Notes: generated from the letters alone by a model not told the origin. Counted from the stretch's first letter, positions 38,857 through 48,252 are shown. The stretch is DNA of 64,000 nucleotides from Chlamydiota bacterium (GCA_013286595.1 JABDFI010000004.1:1-64000), one strand, 5' to 3'. A program made the numbers and translations.

Positions 38857-39506
38857 TTAAGCAAAGTTAAGAAATACTGCTACCAGCCCCATAATTTCAA
38901 AAACGATGGATCGTATCCACGCAGGGGCAAATTTCATATTTTGTCTCACTTCTTTTTCGTTTGAACCCTTGAGGAATTTTGAAATTTGCGCACGAGCTAT
39001 CTGGTCAATGTGATCTTTTCCTAAATTTTTCAAAGCTTGAATCAGAAGACCTTCTCTAGTCCCTGCAGAAGACATAACTTTTTTAGTGGCCTTTTTAAAA
39101 ATGATTTCTTGATTGCCAATTTTGACTTTCCTTGAGGGACCTTCAGTTAAAAAGATAATTCGACCGGGAACCTGTACAGAAAGGCCAACCAAATTTGCAG
39201 CGTAAGCCCCAGCTGGTTGGATTTGAACTCCATTTTTTTCTGCAATTGCTTTCGCAACCTCATTCAAATCTGGAGGGATTAGGCCCAATAAATCATGCAT
39301 TTTGGGATAGTCATAAATACCTTGTGCAAGCCGACGAATAACATTTTGCTTTTGAAGCTGTGAGAGAGACTTGCGAATAGAGGCGTTGCTTCCCAGATCA
39401 GAAAAGTGTACCGGGGTAAAACACCACCCCCCCGACCATGATCGATAATTCTATTTTTCACCGCGATTTCAATACTTTGACCCATCTTCACCGTCTCTTT
39501 TTTCAC
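38857..39506 (-). pseudogene. DUF6088 / AbiEi-like antitoxin-type protein, frameshifted at a poly-G tract
   Basis: ORFs 39279..39506 and 38857..39300 in different frames; alternate frame between them reads WCFTPVHFSDLGSNASIRKSLSQLQKQNVIRRLAQGIYDYPKMHDLLG. Confidence 0.8.
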
Positions 39507-39756
39507 AAAGATAGCATCTTTTTGTGAAAATTAAATAATTACAAGTAACCTATTATCAAATAGATATGTCAAATAACGTGAAGAGAGGCCAATTTAAAAA
39601 CCAAGTGCAACAAAGGATGTAAACGGATTGTGAAGAAGCCAAAAGAGAAATAGTTTTTACAATATAATACATTTTACTTTAATTTTATTGTAAAAATTAT
39701 TATAATGATATTATTTAGTGATAATAAATTAATTAAAAAATAAAAATGAGGCACTA

Positions 39757-41271
39757 ATGTCATTAGAGGTTAATGTAATTCACGCAAAAGTAGAAGCTCC
39801 TAGTAATAAATCTGCGCAAAAAGAAGAAGGAGAAAAAACTGCTGCAACCACAGCCGTTGCTGCTCTAAATCTGTCAAATTATCAAAGCGAGTCTCTTTCT
39901 CTCTTTTCACCACCTCCTCCTATATTTTTTCTAGCTGCCTCAGCTGTATCCTCCCAAGCTGCTTCACCTGTATCCTCCCAAGCTGCTTCAGCATCCTCTT
40001 CATCTTCATCCCCCTCCTCACATCCTGCTTCTATTCCTCCACAACAAGTAGAAGAAGATCAATCAAAATCTTTCCAGGAATCTACAGCCTCATCTAAGAA
40101 AGAAATCCTGCTTGATTTACCTCCGAAAGCTCCAATCGAGCCGAAGCCGATCTCGATTCCATTTCCAGCTCATATAAGCAAGAGTGAGCTACCACCCATT
40201 AAAATGATCGCTCCTTCTACAGAACTTTCAGCACAAGAGTTTACTGAATTGTCCTTGACTAGTCCATCATCTGCAGCTTCTACTCCTCCACAACAAGTAG
40301 AAGAAGATCAATCAAAATCTTTCCAGGAATCTACAGCCTCATCTAAGAAAGAAATCCTGCTTGATTTACCTCCGAAAGCTCCAATCGAGCCAAAGGCGCT
40401 CTCGATTCCACTTCCAGATCCTATAAGCAAGAGTGAGCTACCACCTATTAAAATGATCGCTCCTCCCCCAGAACTTTCAGCACAAGAATTTACTGAATTA
40501 TCCATGTTCCAAAAATTTTTAAAAAGATTCACTGGTCAAACAAAAGCCACCATTGAACATTTAAAAGAATTTGAAAAAGCCTTATCTGAAAATAAAAAAT
40601 GGCTTAACTATCCATTAATGGAAAGCATAGATGAAAACACTGTAAGTTTTGCTAAAGGTAATACAATTTTACACCTATTTGGACAATTAGGCGGCTCTGA
40701 AGAATTTATTCGCCTATTACTAAAACACGGATGCGATTTAAGCATTAAAGAGAAGGGCTTCTATGGAAATACACCTCTTCATTGGAGTATCGCAAATGCA
40801 AGGAATTCGACAGCTTTGGCATTTATCAATGAAAGCCCCAAAGAAGCTTTAAGCATAAAAGACAATTCCCATCGTGGTAACACACCATTGCACATGACTA
40901 TTGCTAAAGGTTATAAAGATAAAAATGCTGATGGACAAGCTTTAACTGTAACCAACGCCGAACTGACGCAACAATTAATTCAAAGAGGAGCTGAAATAAA
41001 TGCAACGAATGCATATGGATTGACTCCATTACATATTGCTTGTTTAAGACATGACGTTTCTTCTATTAAATGGCTCTTAAAATATGGAGCTCGTCTAGAT
41101 GTTGTAAGCAATGACGGTCAAACCCCACTTGAATTGATAGAAATAAATAATCATACCACAGCTCAAGAATACATAGTTTCTAAAGTTACTAATCCCATCA
41201 TCTTGGATAAGTCTGAATATGACGATAACTATGCTAAGGCAATTGCTTTACTCAAACCGCCGACGCCATAA
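39757..41271 (+). CDS. ankyrin-repeat protein with Ser/Pro-rich N-terminus and an internal 83-aa duplication
   Basis: ANK units GNTILHLFGQLGGSEEFIRLLLKHGCDL, YGLTPLHIACLRHDVSSIKWLLKYGARLD. Confidence 0.9.
   Translation: MSLEVNVIHAKVEAPSNKSAQKEEGEKTAATTAVAALNLSNYQSESLSLFSPPPPIFFLAASAVSSQAASPVSSQAASASSSSSSPSSHPASIPPQQVEEDQSKSFQESTASSKKEILLDLPPKAPIEPKPISIPFPAHISKSELPPIKMIAPSTELSAQEFTELSLTSPSSAASTPPQQVEEDQSKSFQESTASSKKEILLDLPPKAPIEPKALSIPLPDPISKSELPPIKMIAPPPELSAQEFTELSMFQKFLKRFTGQTKATIEHLKEFEKALSENKKWLNYPLMESIDENTVSFAKGNTILHLFGQLGGSEEFIRLLLKHGCDLSIKEKGFYGNTPLHWSIANARNSTALAFINESPKEALSIKDNSHRGNTPLHMTIAKGYKDKNADGQALTVTNAELTQQLIQRGAEINATNAYGLTPLHIACLRHDVSSIKWLLKYGARLDVVSNDGQTPLELIEINNHTTAQEYIVSKVTNPIILDKSEYDDNYAKAIALLKPPTP
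40036..40503 (+). repeat. tandem duplication, period 249 bp
   Basis: cctccacaacaagtagaagaagatcaatcaaaatctttccagg... present at 40036 and 40285, nearly identical. Confidence 0.92.
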
Positions 41272-41331
41272 CATACTGTGATGTGATTCAAAAATTGGCT
41301 TTTAGGCCACGTTCGGTATAAAATAATCGAA

Positions 41332-42153
41332 ATGAACTGGCAAACCATCGTCCAAGATTTTATCATCAAGCATTCTGACCAGATCCGTAAGGCGACTCAG
41401 CCAGTCCGTGATCATCTGGACGTCGCTTATTTTACTTACCATCGCATCAACATAGATGGAAAATACACGGTCCTAGTCGATCGACCCGATTGGGCCGAGC
41501 GATACGTCGAACAAAAACTCTATTTAGAAGATCCTTACCTTCGGCATCCCGACCAATATCAGTCAGGAATGTGCGCCATGCTAAGCAATGGGCCGGAAGA
41601 ATATCGAAAAAAAATCTTGCGTGAAGGGAAAGACATTATGGATATGGGAGATTCTCTATTCATCGTTGAAAAAACTGGCCCTTATGTTGAATTTTTTGGA
41701 TTTGCCAGTAAGACGGACTCTTACAAGCTCTCTGATATCGCACGTAACCATCCATTGTATCTTAAAGCATTTGCAACTCATTTCAAGCGGAAAATGAAAA
41801 ACATTTTACAATCGATGGAAGAAGGCGCAAGCACTCTCCCAGAACTCAAAGGAAATGACTTTTACAATAATGAACCGATCCATACCAATCCTACGGAGGA
41901 ATTAAAGAAGTACTTGAAAGAGATTGGGCTCGGAAATTTGGTGGATTTTGCAAGATTGCTTTCTTCTCAGGAAAAAAAATGTCTCTTTCATCTTGCAGAA
42001 GGCAAGACTGCTAAAGAAACAGCGACCCTCCTTCGCCTTTCCTCAAGGACTGTTGAATCTTATCTCGAGCATATCAAAAATAAAGGCAAAATCCGCGCCT
42101 TCGAACTTTTCGATTTGGCTAAAGAACTCAAACAGTTTGGTCTTATACCGTAA
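41332..42153 (+). CDS. LuxR-family transcriptional regulator (solo)
   Basis: C-terminal LSSQEKKCLFHLAEGKTAKETATLLRLSSRTVESYLEHIKNK (LuxR HTH), N-terminal sensory-like domain. Confidence 0.9.
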   Translation: MNWQTIVQDFIIKHSDQIRKATQPVRDHLDVAYFTYHRINIDGKYTVLVDRPDWAERYVEQKLYLEDPYLRHPDQYQSGMCAMLSNGPEEYRKKILREGKDIMDMGDSLFIVEKTGPYVEFFGFASKTDSYKLSDIARNHPLYLKAFATHFKRKMKNILQSMEEGASTLPELKGNDFYNNEPIHTNPTEELKKYLKEIGLGNLVDFARLLSSQEKKCLFHLAEGKTAKETATLLRLSSRTVESYLEHIKNKGKIRAFELFDLAKELKQFGLIP

Positions 42154-42170
42154 TCGATACGGTATTTTTC
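42145..42170 (+). terminator. terminator overlapping the luxR-like stop codon
   Basis: ATACCGTAatcgaTACGGTATttttc. Confidence 0.8.
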
Positions 42171-42222
42171 CTGTCCTCTGTTCTCACATAATCGTTTCTC
42201 AATTCAACAAAAAGGAGCCATT

Positions 42223-42978
42223 ATGTTGATGGACACTCAAACAGAAATAGTTTATCAGGTGCCTATGGAAGAGACCAATTTAAAATGTCATTTTAACGAA
42301 TTTTTTAAATGTTTTTGTACTGAGAATTCAGGCCGCTTTGTTTCTGGTATTTTATCTCCCTCTATAAATGCCCGTATCGGAATCTCGGAAGCAATCGAGG
42401 ACGACCTTCAATTTTTTCGCGAACAAAATATGCCATTTTGCTGGTATATAGACGAAGAATCTAATCCCGGATTTAAGCAGAGACTTCTTGCGGCCAGGTT
42501 TAAAGATCTTGGAGTTTTCAAAGGAATGATAGCCCGACTAGATCGTTCATTTCCGACTCAGTTGCAAAGAGAATGTACAATCGAGCTTGTCCAAGATACA
42601 GCCTTAATGAACAAATTTGCCGCTCTCATCTGCCTCATTTTCAGCATCACAGGACAAGCAGCAGATCAATATGAACAAGCACTTTGGGAAAGGCCAGGGA
42701 TCTATAATTGGGTGTTGAAAAAAGAAGGGAAAATCATTGCAGCCCTATCCACCTTTATTGAAGGAACTGTGGTAAGTGTCTGGAATGTTGCTACCGATCC
42801 GACGTTTCGTCGCCAAGGCTATTGCAATGAACTTTGGAAAGCGGCGTTGAATGACGCCATTTTAAATGGTTGCCAGACAAGTATGACCTATTTGACATCG
42901 GAAGGAATGGCCTATGGCATCTGCAAAGGGCTAGGATATGAGACAAAATGGCAATTTCATGCTTATCTGTGTCCTTGA
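42223..42978 (+). CDS. GNAT-family N-acetyltransferase
   Basis: VVSVWNVATDPTFRRQGYCNELWKAALNDAILNGC. Confidence 0.88.
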   Translation: MLMDTQTEIVYQVPMEETNLKCHFNEFFKCFCTENSGRFVSGILSPSINARIGISEAIEDDLQFFREQNMPFCWYIDEESNPGFKQRLLAARFKDLGVFKGMIARLDRSFPTQLQRECTIELVQDTALMNKFAALICLIFSITGQAADQYEQALWERPGIYNWVLKKEGKIIAALSTFIEGTVVSVWNVATDPTFRRQGYCNELWKAALNDAILNGCQTSMTYLTSEGMAYGICKGLGYETKWQFHAYLCP

Positions 42979-42994
42979 ACTTACTTCACTAATT

Positions 42995-45961
42995 TTAAAA
43001 GTGAAAAGATAGGTCGAAGCCGACATTTTGCGCCCAGTATTTACTGCCCACTTCGGCGGCGTAGTAGATGGAGGCATTGACAAAGTTATTCGCACTTTGG
43101 TAGGTGAAAGCGAGGCTAGGGGCGAAGAGGTTCCGCTCAAAGTTTCCCCCTTTATCTTTAAAGGAGCAGTAGGAGTCGACGAAATTGGCGCGGTATTTTC
43201 GACTGGAGCAAGGTGTCTGATTCATGTAGGCCAAGCTGAGTGTGGGGGTGAAGACTCCCTTGCAGGCAGAGTAGTTGGTGCTGAACAAAATTCCCACTTC
43301 CCCTTGAAAGAGCGTAGCATTTTTTGTGTGCACATGGAGATCGAGGATCCCAACGCCAGATTCGGTATAGCTGTTTTCATGCTGCAGCACATAATCGAGA
43401 TCGATGTAGGGGGTAAATAGGTAGGAGGTGGAAGGGCGCAGCTGATAGCCAAAGCCGACGTGCGTCAGCAACTCGTTTCCGCTGTGCTGAGCGCGCGCCA
43501 CGCTGTCGATCGTCCCAAAATCCAGGCTGCGCTTCGTCCAATATTTGTTGTATGCGCCGAGGAAGGCCATATCGATGCAAAATCCGTTCTGGCTCCAAGC
43601 ACCGTAGAGTCCACCGTAATAGCTGTTGATGGATGCTTTGCTGGGGAACTCTTTTAAATGGAAGGAGTCGTCCGTAGAGCTGAAGGCACCGCCGACGATC
43701 CAGTTCCGGAAAGAATAATCGACGCCGATCGTACCTCCGAGCGTAGTATCGCGATAGCCGAAGGAATTCTTTTGTTTCTGCCACTGTGCCACGCCATCGA
43801 CCCATAAACTGACGGAGCGTCCGCAGCGCTGGTCGTTATTGAAAAAGAAATCTTGCAAGTGCTGGGTGTAAGTGGAGCGGACGAGCACGGCATCTAGAAG
43901 TTGCACATTGGTGAGACCTGAAAACTGGGCGGGCCCCATCTGTTTAAAGGCATCGCTGAGAGTATCGAAGCTTAAGCCAAGCAAAACGTTATTGATAGTG
44001 GCTACATCAAGAGTGAGAAAGCATTCCGCTATGCTCCCATAGGAAGCGGGTATGAAGATGAGTTCAACAGTAAAGGGATCGTAGATCAAACGCGTGAAAC
44101 CCGGGTCACTCGCCAGCGAGGAAAATGTCCCCGTAACGCCACCGTTTGCGCTGATGATGGTATGCACGATGGGACCTGTCAAGAGGGAACTATCGGGCAT
44201 CACGTAAATGCCGCCGGCGAGTTGCGCGGTTCCAGAGGCGACGATTTCATTGCTATTGCCTAGAGTGTCGATTTCGACATCATAGGTATTCGTAGAGGTT
44301 AGGACGAGATCGGTCGTGAACATCTGGCCGACGGAATTGCCTGGCTTGAGCGTGCCACTACTGAAGATAGAACCATTTGCCGTAGCGTTGCCTGTGAGCG
44401 TGCCGCCCGTGTCGACATGTATGTCTCCACTGACAGATCCATTCAAATTGAGCGTGCCTGATTGGACGTGCGTAGCGCCGAAATAAGTATTTACGCCACT
44501 CAGTCCGACAGTGCCAGCGCCCGACATCAGAACTCCCGTGCCGCTAAATGAAGATCCAGCCCCTTCGATCGGATTGTCGAGTGACAATGTACCGTTAATT
44601 TGGAAGGTAACGCTGCCGCCCGACTGGATAAAGATATCTTGTCCTAGAGAAGATCCATTTCCTGCTCCAATACCGCCGTGTCCAGCCATTGTCGAGTTAC
44701 CGGAGAAAGTGACGCCATCTTGAATGATAAGCTGGGCCGTATCTAGAATAACGATGGCTCCGCCGAGCCCAGAACCTCCTCCACCTCCCGCTGGTGATCC
44801 AGAACCACCAGTTCCGCCGAGGCCATACATATCGATGCCACCACCACTGCGGCCTGCGCCGCCGCCCGCGCCGAAACCGGCATTACCACCTGAACCGGAT
44901 CCAGAGCCGCCGCCGCCGCCGCCGAGAGCTCCTCCACTTCCTCCAAGTCCACTCCCTCCACCGCCGCCGCCACTAGCGCCACCGCCTATGGCTCCGCTAA
45001 TGCTGCCTGCACCTCCGCCACCAACGCCATAATCTAAGTTAACACCCAAACCCTGGCCGCCTATTCCTCCAAAGCCACTGAAACCTGCACTGCCACCTCC
45101 ACCAGAACCTCCGCCACCGCCAGCGCCACCACTGCTTCCCGCTCCGCCTGAATGCGCAGGCAGGCTAGTAGCAGCGACAGAGCCACCGTTCCCTGTAATA
45201 ATGGTGGGTGATATTCTTTGCCCACCGCCGCCAGCTCCTCCATAGTTTGAGAATGTATTAGGACTCCCAGCTCCTACATTTCCTCCGGCAGCCCCACCGC
45301 TATTGCCTCCACCACCTCCGCCAGAGCCGCCAGCAGTGGATGCAGTGCCACCGTTCCCACCGCCAAATCCACCGCCACCACCTCCCGAACCTTCTGAACT
45401 TTCCGCAGCCCCGCCCGCGCCGCCGCTAGCTTTATGACCACTGAGGCTCAGCGTAGAAATGGTCAAAGTAGTGCCTGAATGCAGATAAAGCGCGCCGCCA
45501 CCCCCGGTTCCGCCACCACCGCCGGCTTTGCCAAAACCACCATTACCCCCTTTTGAATTACCATTTTGAATGATGAAATTACTAATGGTGGCAGAGCCCT
45601 GTCCTAATGCGAAAATTGGCACACCGACCGTGGGATCTATAGAGCTGCCGCCACCGTCGATAATCACTCCATTGCCAAGAATGGTGAGGGAATCGGTGGG
45701 CGCTGTAAAATTGAATCCGATGGCTGGTAAATGGGGGGAACCCAAGCCTATCGTCTGTCCAGCGATGGGAGAACAATCGATCACGGTTCCATTCACAGCC
45801 GCTAGAATGGCGGCACCAAGAGAACCAGGGCTCGTGCTATTATCGGTGTTAGTGACTTGAATAGTGTTGGAGAACAATGGATTAGCAAAAAGAAGCAGTG
45901 CAACGAGCTTGGATTTGTCCAACATAAATAGCGTAAAAAGCAGAAGAGTTAAAAATCTCAC
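42995..45961 (-). CDS. Gly-rich autotransporter with beta-barrel; Pmp-like GGAI/FxxN motifs
   Basis: signal peptide, GGxGG-rich passenger, LGGAIVILDTAQLIIQDGVTFSGNS, C-terminal barrel ending in FDLSFHF. Confidence 0.85.
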   Translation of the reverse strand: MRFLTLLLFTLFMLDKSKLVALLLFANPLFSNTIQVTNTDNSTSPGSLGAAILAAVNGTVIDCSPIAGQTIGLGSPHLPAIGFNFTAPTDSLTILGNGVIIDGGGSSIDPTVGVPIFALGQGSATISNFIIQNGNSKGGNGGFGKAGGGGGTGGGGALYLHSGTTLTISTLSLSGHKASGGAGGAAESSEGSGGGGGGFGGGNGGTASTAGGSGGGGGGNSGGAAGGNVGAGSPNTFSNYGGAGGGGQRISPTIITGNGGSVAATSLPAHSGGAGSSGGAGGGGGSGGGGSAGFSGFGGIGGQGLGVNLDYGVGGGGAGSISGAIGGGASGGGGGGSGLGGSGGALGGGGGGSGSGSGGNAGFGAGGGAGRSGGGIDMYGLGGTGGSGSPAGGGGGSGLGGAIVILDTAQLIIQDGVTFSGNSTMAGHGGIGAGNGSSLGQDIFIQSGGSVTFQINGTLSLDNPIEGAGSSFSGTGVLMSGAGTVGLSGVNTYFGATHVQSGTLNLNGSVSGDIHVDTGGTLTGNATANGSIFSSGTLKPGNSVGQMFTTDLVLTSTNTYDVEIDTLGNSNEIVASGTAQLAGGIYVMPDSSLLTGPIVHTIISANGGVTGTFSSLASDPGFTRLIYDPFTVELIFIPASYGSIAECFLTLDVATINNVLLGLSFDTLSDAFKQMGPAQFSGLTNVQLLDAVLVRSTYTQHLQDFFFNNDQRCGRSVSLWVDGVAQWQKQKNSFGYRDTTLGGTIGVDYSFRNWIVGGAFSSTDDSFHLKEFPSKASINSYYGGLYGAWSQNGFCIDMAFLGAYNKYWTKRSLDFGTIDSVARAQHSGNELLTHVGFGYQLRPSTSYLFTPYIDLDYVLQHENSYTESGVGILDLHVHTKNATLFQGEVGILFSTNYSACKGVFTPTLSLAYMNQTPCSSRKYRANFVDSYCSFKDKGGNFERNLFAPSLAFTYQSANNFVNASIYYAAEVGSKYWAQNVGFDLSFHF

Positions 45962-46059
45962 TTATGGCATCCTCCCTTTTTGAATGGAAGTTCAAAATAT
46001 ATCATCCCCAAAAATATCGATATCCACAACCTCCTAAAGATTAATTATATACATAAATC

Positions 46060-46111
46060 AATCGATAGATCGATTAATTTTCGGTTTTTTTAATCGACTA
46101 ATCGATTAAAA
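46060..46111. promoter_or_regulatory. two perfect inverted repeats (candidate operator)
   Basis: AATCGAT-AG-ATCGATT (46060-46075) and TTTTAATCGA-CTAA-TCGATTAAAA (46088-46111), just upstream of ATG 46119. Confidence 0.75.
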
Positions 46112-46118
46112 TGAAGTT

Positions 46119-47369
46119 ATGACGACACGAGGCGAATTAAAAAAAGCTTTACGGGATTGGCAGCAGTGGCTGAACAAAAATAGCCATTTGATTGTCTCTA
46201 GGAGCTCCCTTCTTAACCAACAGAAAGATCTCTGCCTAGCGCTTACGGGAGTGAGGCGTTCTGGAAAGTCCTCCATGACAGTCCAATTGGCGCTGGGGCG
46301 ACTGGAGGAGACCTTCTTTTTTAATTTTGAGGATCCGATTTTTTTCCCAGGAGCTAGTGTTGAAGTACTTGATCAACTTCTCTCACTCTATGAAGAAGAA
46401 ATGGGAAAGATGCCCAAGCTAGTAATTTTGGATGAGATCCAAAATGTCCAAGGATGGGAGCGGTGGGTGCGCAAAGCAATCGACTTAGGGCATTACCAAA
46501 TCGTTGTAACTGGTTCTTCTTCTCATTTATTGAGTTCCGAGATCGCGACAGCTATTTCCGGACGGGTTATTGAACAAACTATCTGGCCCCTTTCCTTTTC
46601 CGAATACTTAACATTTTTGGGTAAAACGCCATCTGCAAAAGGATCTTGGTTACGCGCATTAGAAAATTATCTGCGTTGGGGAGGCTTTCCAAAAGTCATC
46701 TTAACACCGGACGAAAATGATCGGATCATTTTATTAAAACAATACCTTAGTGATATTGTGCTACGAGATGTTGTTGCAAGACATTCCATTAAAAACCAGC
46801 AAGCCTTACATCAAGTAGTTAGTTTCTATTTAACAGGTCTGAGTTGTTTACATTCCTACAATTCACTGCGAAAAGCTTTTGAAATTTCGATTGAACTAGC
46901 TTCAACGTTGACAGGTTATTTGACACAAGCTTTCCTTGCCTTTGAAATGACCCGTTACCATCCCAATCTCAAAGTACAAGCCCGCGACCCTAAAAAAATT
47001 TACGTGATTGACACAGGCCTGCGCACAGTATCTTTGCAATCCGATCGAGAGGACTGGGGCCGTTTAGCGGAAAATGCTGTCTATTTAGAATTAAGACGCA
47101 GGGGCAAACAAGCATTCTATTATAAACAAACGCAAGAAGTCGACTTTGTAATCACAGAATTGGGAAAACCTATAGATGCAATACAAGTGTGCTATTCCGA
47201 TCTTGAGGATCAAGAAACGCGCAACCGCGAGATCAATGCTCTGCTAGAATGTTTGCAGGCCCTAGAACTTCCATCGGGGAAAATCTTAACACTTTCTTTG
47301 GAAGATGTGCTCTTAAAGGAAGGGAAAGCGATTCATCTCATCCCTCTCTATCAATGGCTATTTAAATGA
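46119..47369 (+). CDS. AAA ATPase with DUF4143 C-terminal domain
   Basis: LALTGVRRSGKSS (Walker A), KLVILDEIQNVQGWERWVRKAID, VTGSSSHLLSSEIATAISGRVIEQTIWPLSFSEYL; DVEFVI-like EVDFVITELGKPI. Confidence 0.93.
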   Translation: MTTRGELKKALRDWQQWLNKNSHLIVSRSSLLNQQKDLCLALTGVRRSGKSSMTVQLALGRLEETFFFNFEDPIFFPGASVEVLDQLLSLYEEEMGKMPKLVILDEIQNVQGWERWVRKAIDLGHYQIVVTGSSSHLLSSEIATAISGRVIEQTIWPLSFSEYLTFLGKTPSAKGSWLRALENYLRWGGFPKVILTPDENDRIILLKQYLSDIVLRDVVARHSIKNQQALHQVVSFYLTGLSCLHSYNSLRKAFEISIELASTLTGYLTQAFLAFEMTRYHPNLKVQARDPKKIYVIDTGLRTVSLQSDREDWGRLAENAVYLELRRRGKQAFYYKQTQEVDFVITELGKPIDAIQVCYSDLEDQETRNREINALLECLQALELPSGKILTLSLEDVLLKEGKAIHLIPLYQWLFK

Positions 47370-47559
47370 GAGACCTTTCAGCCAGACATGCTCTGAATTT
47401 TTCGCCAGTTTCATCTGATGTAGTGCGTAAAAACTGCGTTAATTAATCCCATATAAGGGGTTTGTGGCCGAAAAGACTGTCATTCTTTTGTTGCTTTCAT
47501 TTTACATGTCTATTAACTTGCATGGACCCCAATAATGACTACAAAACAGCGAGGTATCC

Positions 47560-48252
47560 ATGTTTAAGAAAATCTATTTCTTCTTCTTTCTATTTGCTGC
47601 AACGTCCAGTTTTGCAGGAGTCATTTTTAGCATACCAAGCAACAATCGAATAACACATATGAGAGTTCAGATGATAGTTCCGCCCAAGCCTGCAGCAGCT
47701 GAAGGTACGCTTTTTCTTTGGCCAGGATTACAACCCGGTGGCGCTAATTATTTTCCCATCAATAACGGGGTTCTCCAGTCTGTGCTTACTTGGGGACCTT
47801 CTTGTGCTCCAACAAATCAGCCCCCTCTTTATTCTACTTGGTGGATTTCTGCTCAATACGTCAATACTTATGGTAGCGATCCGGGATATACTGGCTGTTT
47901 AAGCGGTCCTGCAATGTCTGTTCATCCTGGGGACGTATTAACCATAACGTTTTCTCTCTCTAATGAAGTATGGACTCAAACCATCTACGATCACAACACA
48001 GAGAAAAAGGTTGAATTTCAAATTAACATGATGAATCAAGCGCAAAATTATGCGATTTTTTCGATCGAGCCTTACAACAACGCTATTTTAGGCCACTCAT
48101 TGTATTTTCACAATATTGTGATGGATTTTGCCGATGAACTCCCTTCAGGTCCTTCCATAAGGGGTGATTCTAATGCTCATGTATCAACCCCAATACTCTC
48201 TAACAACAACAAAAAATGCACAATTTCAGAGATTATTTTACAACAACAGTAA
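47560..48252 (+). CDS. secreted hypothetical protein, beta-sandwich-like
   Basis: signal peptide; EGTLFLWPGLQPGGANYFPINNGVLQSVLTWGPSCAP..YSTWWISAQYVNT. Confidence 0.75.
   Translation: MFKKIYFFFFLFAATSSFAGVIFSIPSNNRITHMRVQMIVPPKPAAAEGTLFLWPGLQPGGANYFPINNGVLQSVLTWGPSCAPTNQPPLYSTWWISAQYVNTYGSDPGYTGCLSGPAMSVHPGDVLTITFSLSNEVWTQTIYDHNTEKKVEFQINMMNQAQNYAIFSIEPYNNAILGHSLYFHNIVMDFADELPSGPSIRGDSNAHVSTPILSNNNKKCTISEIILQQQ

Noticed and set aside
44724-45032. Proline-rich ORF opposite the autotransporter
   Set aside because: Antisense of GGxGG codons in a GC-rich segment; composition artefact.
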